A stretch of 64,000 nucleotides of DNA, from NCBI GenBank assembly GCA_041940025.1, contig JBGTSY010000011.1, positions 18,360 to 82,359 on the forward strand. Reading direction: 5' to 3'. The notes below the pieces were generated by a model. That model was not told the DNA's origin. It worked only from the letters and a program-made list of their open reading frames with translations, and did no database searches. Made by a program: the position numbers and the translations under genes. The stretch comes from UBA5859 sp041940025. GTDB taxonomy: Bacteria > Pseudomonadota > Gammaproteobacteria > UBA5859. Positions 51,436-60,150 of the stretch are shown here, piece after piece (position 1 is the first letter of the stretch; each line of letters begins with the position of its first letter).

Positions 51436-52535
51436 TAGTTGCTTGTGGCGGGAACAATGGGCGTTGGTGAACGAACTTCGGCATTTTGTCCGCGATGACG
51501 TAGAAAATGGTCCATCAAGACTATGGCCAACATCGCCTCTGCTATAGGAGTTGCGCGAATTCCCACACAGGGATCATGCCTTCCTGTTGTGATGACCTCA
51601 TTCTTTTTACCATTAATATCAATTGATTGCGCTGGTAGTCTTAAGCTAGAAGTAGGTTTAAGAGCGATGCTCACAAGTATGTCCTGGCCGCTAGAGATGC
51701 CGCCTAACACACCTCCGGCATGATTGGATTGAAATCCTTCCGGCGTCATAAGATCTCTGTGTTCGGTGCCCTTTTGTTGTACGCAATTGAAACCCGCCCC
51801 AATTTCAACGCCTTTTACTGCATTAATGCTCATCATGGCTTTGGCAATATCGGCATCTAAACGATCGAATACGGGTTCACCAAGGCCCGGTATCATAGCG
51901 GATGCCACCACATTGATTCGGGCGCCGATGGAGTCACCGGACTTGCGAATTTCCTGAATATAATCCGCTAACTTGGGTACCAAGGCGGCATCGGGACAGA
52001 AAAAATCATTCTGCTCAACTTCTCCCCAGTCGAAATTTTTGATCTGATGCGGGCCAATGGCCGCCAGATAACCCGCGATATGAATGCCCGCAGACGCAGC
52101 TAAATACTTCTTGGCGATGGCACCTGCCGCCACACGCATTGCGGTTTCCCGGGCGGATGCACGTCCACCACCTCGATAATCACGCAATCCATACTTTTGT
52201 TGATAAACATAATCTGCGTGACCCGGTCTAAAGCTATCCTTAATCTTGGAATAGTCTTTTGAACGTTGATCCACATTTTCTATCAAGAGCCCGATTGGCG
52301 TTCCCGTGGTATACCCTTCGAATACGCCCGATAGGATTTTCACCTCGTCCGCTTCCCGCCGCTGCGTCGTATATTTAGATTGACCGGGTTTGCGTCTATC
52401 TAAATCCTTCTGTAAATCGGACTCCGAAAGCGCCATTCCAGGCGGACAGCCATCCACTACCGCGCCGAGTGCGGGGCCGTGGCTTTCACCGAATGTGCTG
52501 ACTTTAAATAACTTGCCAATACTACTACCCGCCAT
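51435..52535 (-). CDS. aroC: Chorismate synthase
   Basis: 366 residues, full length. Chorismate synthase signatures: GESHGPALGAVVDGCPPG, YRGGGRASARETAMRVAAGAIAKK, and GRHDPCVGIRATPIAEAMLAIVLMDHFL. FMN-dependent last step of the shikimate pathway. Sits downstream of prmB as in many gammaproteobacteria. Confidence 0.97.
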   Translation of the reverse strand: MAGSSIGKLFKVSTFGESHGPALGAVVDGCPPGMALSESDLQKDLDRRKPGQSKYTTQRREADEVKILSGVFEGYTTGTPIGLLIENVDQRSKDYSKIKDSFRPGHADYVYQQKYGLRDYRGGGRASARETAMRVAAGAIAKKYLAASAGIHIAGYLAAIGPHQIKNFDWGEVEQNDFFCPDAALVPKLADYIQEIRKSGDSIGARINVVASAMIPGLGEPVFDRLDADIAKAMMSINAVKGVEIGAGFNCVQQKGTEHRDLMTPEGFQSNHAGGVLGGISSGQDILVSIALKPTSSLRLPAQSIDINGKKNEVITTGRHDPCVGIRATPIAEAMLAIVLMDHFLRHRGQNAEVRSPTPIVPATSN

Positions 52536-52585
52536 GAGATCTCCTTAGAGCCAAGGTCAATTTTAATACCCCCAACTAAATTTGA

Positions 52586-53494
52586 TTATATGCTCTCAAT
52601 CCATTCCTGTTTCTGAATACAAAAGACACCTTCCCCACCCCGCTCGAATTCCAACCAATTAACGGCTAACTTGGGAAAAGCTCGCTCAAAATTATCACGG
52701 GAGAACCCTACTTCGCACACTAATAATCCATCATCTTTCAAATAATTAGGTGATAATTCTATAATTTTTCTGACCGTATGCAGCCCGTCTTCACCTGCAG
52801 CCAACCCGAGTCTAGGCTCCCACTTAAACTCTTCAGGCAGTGCATCCATTTCATCTTCCGTGACATAAGGTGGATTAGAGACAATTAAATCGTATTGCCT
52901 GCCCGACACAGGATCAAATAGATCTCCTAACAATAGTTCCACTTGTTCTTCAGAATCGTGTTTGCTGATGTTTTGTTGTGCAACTCTATAGGCTGCTTCA
53001 GATAACTCCACTGCATCCACCATTGCGTTGGGAAACCAGGATGCACAAGCCACCGCAATACAGCCGCTTCCGGTACAGAGATCTAAAATTCGCTCAACTG
53101 TCTGAGGAATGATCCAGGGCTCAAACTGCTGTTCTATCAATTCAGCCATTGGCGAGCGAGGGATCACTACCTCTTCATTGACGTAAAATTCCAAACCAGC
53201 AAAAAATGCCCTATTGACCAGATAAGGTACCGGCACTTTGTCCACGCAGCGGCGCCGAAACAGTTCGGTAATCTGATGTTGTTCCCTGGGAGTTAGCCTG
53301 GCCGTGGCATAGGCTGGCGGTAAATCTGGAGGTAAATTGAGCGCACCCAGAACGAGCGCCACTGCCTCATCCCATACATTGTCGGTACCCTGTCCGTAAC
53401 AGAGTGGATGCCGGCCCATTTCGCTCACACCCCATCGAACATAGTCTAGAATTGTCACTAAACCCTCAGGGGATTGGAGTTGAGCCGTACTCAT
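52586..53494 (-). CDS. prmB: Ribosomal protein L3 N5-glutamine methyltransferase
   Basis: 302 residues. SAM-binding motif ILDLCTGSGCIAVACA and the NPPY motif (LIVSNPPYVTEDEMDALP), with the N-terminal helical domain (ILDYVRWGVSEM) of PrmB. It methylates a Gln of ribosomal protein L3. The prmB-aroC order and the divergent smrB-like gene next to it match the E. coli region. Confidence 0.95.
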   Translation of the reverse strand: MSTAQLQSPEGLVTILDYVRWGVSEMGRHPLCYGQGTDNVWDEAVALVLGALNLPPDLPPAYATARLTPREQHQITELFRRRCVDKVPVPYLVNRAFFAGLEFYVNEEVVIPRSPMAELIEQQFEPWIIPQTVERILDLCTGSGCIAVACASWFPNAMVDAVELSEAAYRVAQQNISKHDSEEQVELLLGDLFDPVSGRQYDLIVSNPPYVTEDEMDALPEEFKWEPRLGLAAGEDGLHTVRKIIELSPNYLKDDGLLVCEVGFSRDNFERAFPKLAVNWLEFERGGEGVFCIQKQEWIESI

Positions 53495-53577
53495 GGGCGA
53501 AAATTGTCCTGAAATAAGATAAAATCTGTGTTTAAGTATAATACAATCAATAAGGTATGTCGTTAATTTGAATTGTC

Positions 53578-54153
53578 ATGGCACGTGCTCGCAGTAAAAA
53601 TAACCTCTCTAGCAAGAAACGGTATCGTGCGGTATCAGATGCCGATAGAGCGCTATTTCGCAGTAATATAGACGATGTCGTGCGTTTAACTTCAGACCGC
53701 ATTGTATTGCGAAAACCTGCACCTAAACCAAGCGCGCACCATTCTATACAAGACGACAAGGCAGTTTTGGAAGAATTAGCTCAGTCATCATTAGATATCG
53801 ATTCGATTGACAATGGCGATCAGCTGCAATTCGCCAGGCCCGGCTTTCAGTTGAGTCGGCTACGTAAATTAAAACGTGGTTTCTATAGTGTGGAAGCAGA
53901 ACTAGATCTCCACGGCTTGACGGTGAAGCAAGCCCAACTTGAAACTGCTAAATTTATCACCAGTAGCCAAAAACTGGGGGTTAAATGCGTTCGCATCATC
54001 CATGGCAAAGGGAATCGCTCAAAGGGAAACGTTCCCAAAATAAAGCACAGCTTAGATCGCTGGTTACGTCAGTGGGATGCAGTGTTGGCCTTTTGTAGCG
54101 CCCGTCAATGTGACGGCGGAACTGGCGCAATTTACGTATTACTGAGAAATTAA
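53578..54153 (+). CDS. smrB: Smr-domain protein, SmrB-like endonuclease
   Basis: 191 residues. The N-terminus is basic and disordered, followed by a C-terminal Smr domain with ELDLHGLTVKQAQLETAKFI, RIIHGKGNRSKG, VLAFCSARQCDGGTGAIYVLL. The DLHG and HGKG motifs are the nuclease signatures. In E. coli SmrB cleaves mRNA at collided ribosomes. Divergent from prmB, the standard gammaproteobacterial neighbourhood; the gene name is by homology and context. Confidence 0.88.
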   Translation: MARARSKNNLSSKKRYRAVSDADRALFRSNIDDVVRLTSDRIVLRKPAPKPSAHHSIQDDKAVLEELAQSSLDIDSIDNGDQLQFARPGFQLSRLRKLKRGFYSVEAELDLHGLTVKQAQLETAKFITSSQKLGVKCVRIIHGKGNRSKGNVPKIKHSLDRWLRQWDAVLAFCSARQCDGGTGAIYVLLRN

Positions 54154-54903
54154 ACTCGCGCCACTAATGGGCATTCATTCATCGCCGAATTGATAGCTCA
54201 TTGGTGAAACGAAATACTTAGCTTATAAATAAACTAATAGACTTCGATCCTTGGCCTCTAGATGAGTCTCTTAAAGAATGTATTGTGTTGAGCGGCTCTA
54301 ACAAACTCAATATCTCGTCTTAGTCAGCTCCACCATTTGAGCTTTCCGTGATCGCAGATGTTCAACATCAATCTCACTGTGATGTTATTTTAAGCACGCA
54401 ATAGATCTGCACTTATCAGTTATAGCTAAACCAGTCATACACGCCTAGCATAAAATCAATCTATTAATAGTAATTAATTAAATATATTTCAATAAGAAAA
54501 CAACCAAAGGAATACTAATCTAATTTTTATATGATCTGACTGATCAAGCTCAGAATGCGATTCTATAAATCAATTGTAGATAATTAGCACACTAATCTAA
54601 ACCTCAGACAGTAAAATCGATTTGTCTCTCTAATATGGTTTAGAGCACTTAAATAGTGCTACACATTATTTTCAGTTTATTGCTTTGACCATAACTTACA
54701 TTAATCAGTAATTGTAAATAAATAAACAATCAGACCGGAAATCACTCAATTACTTTTAATCCATGTTTGTTTTTAACAAGCGATAAATAAGTTTGTTTGT
54801 TAATTTTTTAGTGTAAATGATAACAACATCGACGAACAAGATCTTACGGTTGTATCGATTCAGTTAATGCGGTGAATTCAATTTACCCTTACGGAGAATA
54901 TAT
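54154..54903. other. 750-bp AT-rich upstream region of the monooxygenase operon
   Basis: Long AT-rich non-coding DNA directly before pmoC. A weak sigma-70-like pair (TTGACC at 54685, TAATTG at about 54709) was noted but is far from consensus. No sigma-54 motif was seen. The region is large enough for a long 5' leader. Ends with GGAG 8 bases before the pmoC start. Confidence 0.45.
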
Positions 54904-55722
54904 ATGTCCACCACCCTAGACAATCAAAGCTCGTTACTTAGCAGTGACGCCGAAATAAAACAAGTTAAAGATTTAGACAAACCGCCAAAAGTACCTTGGT
55001 TAATGGCTGCCATAGGTGTTTCTGCAGGGGTGGCAATATTCCTAGCCTACCGTATGTATATGAGCCACTACTCGTTTACCGTAGGTTTGGATTATTTTTC
55101 ACAAGAATTTCAGTTCTATTGGATGCGAGTATTTTGGGGTCAACTAGCAATTATGGGTGTAATTTTTGCTGTCGCCGCCCCTTGGTTGTGGATGACTCGA
55201 GAAAAAGATCCTGCTGCCGTACCACCCCGAGTAGAGCTGCAAAGATACTATAGTATGTTTGCTATTTTGGCATTAGCAGCATTCGCTGCCTTTGTCGCTT
55301 TGGGTCTTTTTGGTGAGGCAGATGCAGCATGGCACCAGGTAACCATTAGAGATACCGACTTCACCCCAACCCATATTGGACTGTTTTATTTTGCCATGCC
55401 CTTAATGTTTGGCGGACTCTTACTGGCGTTTATTTGGATTCATACTCGTCTTCCGGATTTTATGAATCGAATTTCTATCCCTTTTGCTTTACTGGCTGCC
55501 GGCCCCTTCCTGATTTTTCCAAATCTCGGCTTTAACGAATGGGGGCATACATTCTTTTATGCTGAAGAGCTATTTGGATCACCAGTACACTATGGCTTCT
55601 TTGTTTTGGGATTTGGCTTTTTTGCCTTCGGTGGCTTTTTAGTACAGTGCTACAACCGCATTGCTAAATTAACCGGCTTAGATAGCGATGAAGAAGCTGA
55701 AACAGAAGCGGAACAAATATAA
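54904..55722 (+). CDS. pmoC: Copper membrane monooxygenase subunit C (pmoC/amoC/hmoC family)
   Basis: 272 residues with about six membrane helices. The conserved EADAAWHQVTIRDTDFTPTH block supplies Asp140, His144 and His157, with the same 4- and 13-residue spacing as Asp156/His160/His173 in M. capsulatus PmoC. The NEWGHTFF...GSPVH segment supplies Asn211, His215 and His229, spaced like Asn227/His231/His245 of the CuD site. Catalysis in this enzyme family is thought to occur at these PmoC sites. The N-terminal 30 residues and the acidic tail (SDEEAETEAEQ) are variable. Part of a C-A-B operon; a terminator follows. Substrate (methane, ammonia or short hydrocarbons) cannot be set from this protein. 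Confidence 0.93.
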   Translation: MSTTLDNQSSLLSSDAEIKQVKDLDKPPKVPWLMAAIGVSAGVAIFLAYRMYMSHYSFTVGLDYFSQEFQFYWMRVFWGQLAIMGVIFAVAAPWLWMTREKDPAAVPPRVELQRYYSMFAILALAAFAAFVALGLFGEADAAWHQVTIRDTDFTPTHIGLFYFAMPLMFGGLLLAFIWIHTRLPDFMNRISIPFALLAAGPFLIFPNLGFNEWGHTFFYAEELFGSPVHYGFFVLGFGFFAFGGFLVQCYNRIAKLTGLDSDEEAETEAEQI

Positions 55723-55734
55723 CCAAACAATAGT

Positions 55735-55773
55735 AAAGGCGGAAGAGCAAATACTATTCTTCCGCCTTTTTTT
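55735..55773 (+). terminator. Strong hairpin-T terminator between pmoC and pmoA
   Basis: A perfect 12-bp stem AAAGGCGGAAGA (55735-55746) / TCTTCCGCCTTT (55758-55769) with an 11-nt loop and a T-run to 55773. It lies 12 bp after the pmoC stop and 110 bp before pmoA, inside the operon. It may attenuate or process the transcript, giving extra pmoC mRNA, or pmoAB may have its own promoter. Confidence 0.9.
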
Positions 55774-55882
55774 GCACAAGATTTAAATACACTAGTGTAT
55801 TAGTAGACTTGGTTTTGAGCTAAATACTTAAAAAATAATTAGCATCCGCATCAATAAACTGAATCATCAGCAGAGGTAAATT

Positions 55883-56689
55883 ATGGCCATAGTCACACCA
55901 AAACCCAATGAGAACCCTGACAAAGATCCAAATTACGGGAAGGAACGCGGCGCTATATCTGCTGTCACAACTAAAGAGGAACAATTAGAAGCGTTTCGCA
56001 ATATAGATTTGGTGAGTCTTCCTATCATTATTCTGTTGTTTGGTGGTATTACTGTATTTCTATCGGCGGTGACTGTGGGAGACTGGGATTATTGGATGGA
56101 CTGGCGCGATAGACGTTGGTGGCCTCTGGTGACTCCAGCAGTTTACATTATCTTTCCTGCTGTAATCAGTACCTTTACCTGGAAAAAGTTCCGGCTTCCC
56201 ATCGGAGCAACAGCTACCATGTTTGCCTTTGTAATCGGATTGTGGCAAAGCCGTTACTTTAATTTTCATTCTTTCGCCGGATTTCCACTGAACTTTGTTG
56301 CACCCTCTACTTTTATTGCATTGGGTATCATATTGGACGCAACATTACTGTGGACAAAAAGCTTTTTTGCAACAGGGTTCATCGGTGCATTCTTCTTCGG
56401 CGCGCTGCCCTACGCGGTGAACTGGCCCGTATTTGCGCTATGGCATGCGCCAGTTTCATACGACAACAACTTACTTACTGTAGCCGACCTTGCCGGTTAC
56501 CAATATATTCGAACCGCCATACCAGAATATGTTCGCATCATTGAGGAATCAACCTTGCGCACCTTCGGTGAAGCGGTGACGCCCCTCACTGCGTTCTTTG
56601 CAGGATTTGTCTGTGTCCTCAATTACTACCTCTGGGTGGTAATTGGCAGCTATCTATCAGAAAGTCGTTGGACGCATAAAGTCTGGTAA
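55883..56689 (+). CDS. pmoA: Copper membrane monooxygenase subunit A (pmoA/amoA/hmoA family)
   Basis: 268 residues, seven or so membrane helices. The diagnostic GDWDYWMDWRDRRWWPLVTP (about 66-85) corresponds to the region targeted by standard pmoA/amoA primers. Also present are PLNFVAPSTFIALGIILDATLL, FFFGALPYAVNWPVFALWH, LAGYQYIRTAIPEYVRIIEESTLRTFG and TAFFAGFVCVLNYYLWVVIG, all in family order. The first 35 residues are a longer polar tail than in M. capsulatus (247 residues), rich in Pro/Asn/Lys. An AGAGG ribosome site precedes ATG. Confidence 0.93.
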   Translation: MAIVTPKPNENPDKDPNYGKERGAISAVTTKEEQLEAFRNIDLVSLPIIILLFGGITVFLSAVTVGDWDYWMDWRDRRWWPLVTPAVYIIFPAVISTFTWKKFRLPIGATATMFAFVIGLWQSRYFNFHSFAGFPLNFVAPSTFIALGIILDATLLWTKSFFATGFIGAFFFGALPYAVNWPVFALWHAPVSYDNNLLTVADLAGYQYIRTAIPEYVRIIEESTLRTFGEAVTPLTAFFAGFVCVLNYYLWVVIGSYLSESRWTHKVW

Positions 56690-56724
56690 ATCTTTCTTTC
56701 GAGAAAATGAGGAGTACCAATGAA

Positions 56725-58056
56725 ATGAAAACGAATCACAACAGACAATTGAAATTGAGACAGATGCAAGTTAAAGCACAGACACAAAAATCACCACAAG
56801 ATACAGGTCGAATTTTATCTGCCACTTTCTTACTTCTACTGGTACTCATGGCCACCTTTATGTTAGTCAACAATGCTTATGCCCATGGTGAGAAGGCGCA
56901 ACAAGCAGGGTTGCGCATGCGTACCCTCAATTGGTTTGATACAGAAATTTACCCAAGGGAACTCTCCGTTAATGACAAATTGACAATTAAGGGTAAGTTC
57001 ATGCCCTCTGAACACTGGCCTAGGCATATGGCCTCAATTACAGATACGGCATTTCTCAACGTAGGCGTACCTGGCCCTGCTTTTATTCGTGTGAACTCTA
57101 ATGTCAATGGTACGCCCATGATTCGCTCAACTAGTTTCGAGCTGGGCAAATTGTATGAATACGAAATCAATCTAAAAGCACGCACACCTGGGCGCTACCA
57201 TGTACATCCTATTATCAATGTGAAAGGGGCCGGCCCAATCATTGGCCCCGCCTTCTGGGTAAATGTGGATGGCGATCAAGCAGACTTTGTCAACACAGCC
57301 ACCACCCTCAATGGCACCGAAATTGACATGGAAACATATGGTTTAAATGCATCTATTGGGCTCCATTTATTCTGGGTGTTTTTTGGTGTTGCATGGATTG
57401 CTTATTGGTTCCGAAACATGCGTAAAGATCCGGTTATCATGCCGCGCTTTAAAAAGGTAAAGCAGTTAGGACCTGAACGAGCCGATGAGATGATTACCCG
57501 TCGCGAAACACTCATGGGAATGGTTGTGCTTGGTGCAATGCTCACGATTATCACCGGTGGATTCTTTCTAACCCAACAAGTCGTGCCGCAAACCATCCCC
57601 CTACAGACCGGCTGGATACCCATCGAAGCAAAAGAAAATCCCACCACCGATAATTTGATTAAAGTGAAAGTAGGTGAATCCACATATCGAATTCCTGGAA
57701 GAAGCTTTGAAGTAGAGATGACCATCACCAACAACACATCTAGCGCGATTCGAATCGGCGAATTTATGACGGCGAACATTCGCTTTATTAACTCCCAAGT
57801 TCAAGCTGTGGAAGCGGAAGACTCTCATCATTTGGTGGCACCCGATGCACTGCGAGTAGACGGGGGTTCTATTCTTGCGGGAGAAACGAAAACAATTAAA
57901 ATGATAGCGGAAGATGCTCTTTGGGAATCAGAGCGCTTAACAAGTTTAGTATACGATCCGGACAGTTTTTTCGCGGGCATGCTATTCTTTTTTGATGAAG
58001 AAGGAAACCGTTACTTCCGTGAAATCGGCGGCACCATGTTTCCAACCTTTATCTAA
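56725..58056 (+). CDS. pmoB: Copper membrane monooxygenase subunit B (pmoB/amoB/hmoB family)
   Basis: Start placed at ATG56725, after GAGGA; an ATG at 56707 lies upstream of that site. The product is about 443 residues. A long basic leader (about 53 residues) ends AYA-HGEKAQQAGLRMRT, so the mature N-terminus is His, the CuB ligand. The paired ligands HVH are in GRYHVHPIINVKGAGPIIGP, 105 residues later (104 in M. capsulatus). Two periplasmic cupredoxin domains flank two membrane helices (GLHLFWVFFGVAWIAYWF; LMGMVVLGAMLTIITGGFFL). His48 of the M. capsulatus bis-His site is Asn here (LNWFD), and His72 is Met. Last gene of the operon. Confidence 0.93.
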   Translation: MKTNHNRQLKLRQMQVKAQTQKSPQDTGRILSATFLLLLVLMATFMLVNNAYAHGEKAQQAGLRMRTLNWFDTEIYPRELSVNDKLTIKGKFMPSEHWPRHMASITDTAFLNVGVPGPAFIRVNSNVNGTPMIRSTSFELGKLYEYEINLKARTPGRYHVHPIINVKGAGPIIGPAFWVNVDGDQADFVNTATTLNGTEIDMETYGLNASIGLHLFWVFFGVAWIAYWFRNMRKDPVIMPRFKKVKQLGPERADEMITRRETLMGMVVLGAMLTIITGGFFLTQQVVPQTIPLQTGWIPIEAKENPTTDNLIKVKVGESTYRIPGRSFEVEMTITNNTSSAIRIGEFMTANIRFINSQVQAVEAEDSHHLVAPDALRVDGGSILAGETKTIKMIAEDALWESERLTSLVYDPDSFFAGMLFFFDEEGNRYFREIGGTMFPTFI

Positions 58057-58466
58057 ATAATGGGATATCGATATATTAAATCAATAAACAGCAAAATTAA
58101 GTATATAAATGATTAATACAACTAAATGTAGACTACTCAGGGAACAAGATTGTCGTTGAGTCAAATTTTTGCTTGAAGTCCCAATATATTGAAATTTGAC
58201 CCCAATTAGTTTGCTGGTTCACTACTGGGCTCGATATAGCTCGCTTGCTTTTTTCCTGGGGTATCGGGTTAAACTTCAAATTATAGAAGCAAACCGAATG
58301 AAACTGCGAATACTGTTCAATTGAGAAACCGAATTATTCTCATGATGGTATTCGTACAGATAAAATATTGCTTCGTTACTAAAACTACAAATTTACCCCA
58401 AAATTTAAAAATAGTTCTCTGCTAGCCACTCATATTAAAATCTCAAGTCAATTAAAATAAAAAATA
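58057..58466. other. Downstream region of the monooxygenase operon
   Basis: 410 bp without a gene. A weak inverted repeat GTCAAATTT (58160-58168) / AAATTTGAC (58192-58200) lies about 100 bp past pmoB but lacks a T-run. No clear terminator or accessory gene such as pmoD was seen. Confidence 0.45.
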
Positions 58467-58925
58467 TTAAGACTCAAACGCCTTCACGTCCCCTGGATGC
58501 CTCAACATTTTATTCACTTCATCAAGATGCATCTCTTCAGCCACTACCATTTCCCTAGCATACTCCTCTAATAAAATTGAGGTGCCGCTCTCAGCCAGTC
58601 TGAGCAAATCATAATAGAGCTTCAGAGACACTTTTTCATGCTCTAGACTTTCTCTCAGAATATCACCAATATCATGTTTCTCAGTTTCCAAGAGTTCACC
58701 AATAGCCAAAGAAGGATGCCCCCCCAACAAGGTGACCAATTCACCGGCCCGATGTGCATGATCCAAACTTTCTTGGGCATTACCTTTCATCCAATCCACA
58801 ATCGGCAAACGACTGTAGCCATATACCATTAATGAATAATGGGTGTACCGAACGACACCAGCTAGCTCCATTTCCATGATTTTATTTAAAATCTCGATGG
58901 CTTGTTCAGTATCTGTCTGTTTCAT
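58467..58925 (-). CDS. Ferritin-like / bacterioferritin-type protein
   Basis: 152 residues, four-helix ferritin-like fold. Putative diiron ligands: Glu in MELAGVVRYTHYS, ESLDHAHRA (His-containing), Glu in SLEHEKVSLKLY and EEMHLDEVNKML. Overall it resembles bacterioferritin (LGGHPSL..GEL), but the Met that binds inter-subunit heme in E. coli Bfr is replaced in ESLDHAHRA. Likely stores or oxidises iron. Convergent with pmoB; any functional link to the monooxygenase is speculation. Confidence 0.82.
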   Translation of the reverse strand: MKQTDTEQAIEILNKIMEMELAGVVRYTHYSLMVYGYSRLPIVDWMKGNAQESLDHAHRAGELVTLLGGHPSLAIGELLETEKHDIGDILRESLEHEKVSLKLYYDLLRLAESGTSILLEEYAREMVVAEEMHLDEVNKMLRHPGDVKAFES

Positions 58926-59096
58926 TTAGTTTCGACCTATTAAAATTAAGTTTGTTTGAGCTGAGTGACTCAGAGCGCGCATGATGCAAGTCGCTGCAAG
59001 ATACCTGCTGCTCTGAGGGATGGCTGAAATCATACCAAGTAAGGGCTAGCGAGTCTAACTCAACGAATTTAGCAAACTTAAAGAATGATCATTTGA

Positions 59097-59609
59097 TCAA
59101 TGCTGGGTCAACTTCGGATCTGGCGAAAAAGGGTAATAACTATTGGATGATTTTTGATCGTACAAACGAGCGCTTCTATCAAATGGATTGTTTTCGCCGT
59201 AAAATTGGTAATGTTTTTTCAACAACTGCAATGATGTCTGATACGCTTTTTCAAACTCAATGCTATTGGCCCCATGTTCTTTGTCCTCATTAGCAAGCAA
59301 ATAATGTACATTGAGTAAATAGTGACGTTCGACCTGCTTCTCACCCAGTAGGCGCAGGCATTTAGATAGACCGTATATGGATAAGGATAAGCGCTGGTAA
59401 TTATCCATCTCCATGGTGCCTGGCAGCTCTTTTATCTCAATAAGCAATGTGGAAATATCATAACAGGATCCGATGTGGGGTAATGCATCTGCATAGTGAT
59501 TCTTATCATATAACGCCATAGTCTGTCTCATTCTTAGCCCCCACTCCCTTTTCGCCTGAGAGGGGTTTTGAGAAAAACGTTGTCTGTGGTATTGACAGAT
59601 AAAACTCAT
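59097..59609 (-). CDS. Hypothetical helical protein, TPR-like
   Basis: 170 residues, no signal peptide. It starts with MSFICQYHRQRF and is mostly helical; the part ALYDKNHYADALPHIGSCYDISTLLIE resembles a tetratricopeptide-like repeat. An Arg/Tyr-rich middle and a Ser/Pro-rich end follow. I recall similar conserved hypotheticals in marine gammaproteobacteria but no function. Next to the ferritin-like gene on the same strand. Confidence 0.58.
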   Translation of the reverse strand: MSFICQYHRQRFSQNPSQAKREWGLRMRQTMALYDKNHYADALPHIGSCYDISTLLIEIKELPGTMEMDNYQRLSLSIYGLSKCLRLLGEKQVERHYLLNVHYLLANEDKEHGANSIEFEKAYQTSLQLLKKHYQFYGENNPFDRSARLYDQKSSNSYYPFSPDPKLTQH

Positions 59610-59901
59610 AGCTTACCCCTTATTTACTGTATTTGAATGTACTAATCGATCCATACCCAGGTGAGACTTGAATTACCGATGGTTGCTGTTACTACGACGG
59701 GAACACATAGTTAATTTTATGTCTCGGACATTTTATATACCTATATAAGCGCTCATGTATCAACGCGAACACCAACAGTGAATGACCCAATGTCTGGGTA
59801 TCTATCCGGAACACTATTTTCAAATGACACATTAGAAAACACCTTTGATTTCGTATCCTCATGTATGCTTATTGGCCTGTGAACGTAACAGGCATGTCTT
59901 C

Positions 59902-60150
59902 CTAAGCCTTAATCGGTTCGCCATTCACTTCGGTGGTAGCACAATTCCAATCGTTGACTGCATTCAATACGGAAGGATCTCGATCTAGCCTGGTCAATCC
60001 GCTTGAAGATGTGAGGATCCCTTTTTGTGTGCTGCCATCGGTATTGAGCAATACCCAGATCCGCGCGTTACCTTGCTGACAAAGTCGCAAGACTTGCCGT
60101 GGATAAAGCGGCGGGCAAGATCTCTGCCTAAAGCGAACATCAGTAAGCAT
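59902..60150 (-). pseudogene. TonB C-terminal-domain remnant
   Basis: About 82 residues that read as an isolated TonB C-terminal domain: CPPLYPRQVLR, GNARIWVLLNTDGSTQKGILTSSSGLTRLD, VLNAVNDWNC, NGEPIKA. The usual N-terminal anchor and Pro-rich linker are not in frame. Another short frame (60140-60337) precedes it in a different phase, so the gene looks frameshifted or truncated. AAGGAG lies 13 bases before ATG60150, leaving a small chance of a real short protein. Two Fur boxes lie 460 bp away, consistent with an old iron-uptake locus. Confidence 0.6.

Noticed and set aside
54904..58056. Assignment of the operon as ammonia monooxygenase
   Set aside because: Cannot be excluded by ligands alone, but no hydroxylamine oxidation genes are in the window and the surrounding genes are heterotrophic; hydrocarbon oxidation is favoured but left as inference.
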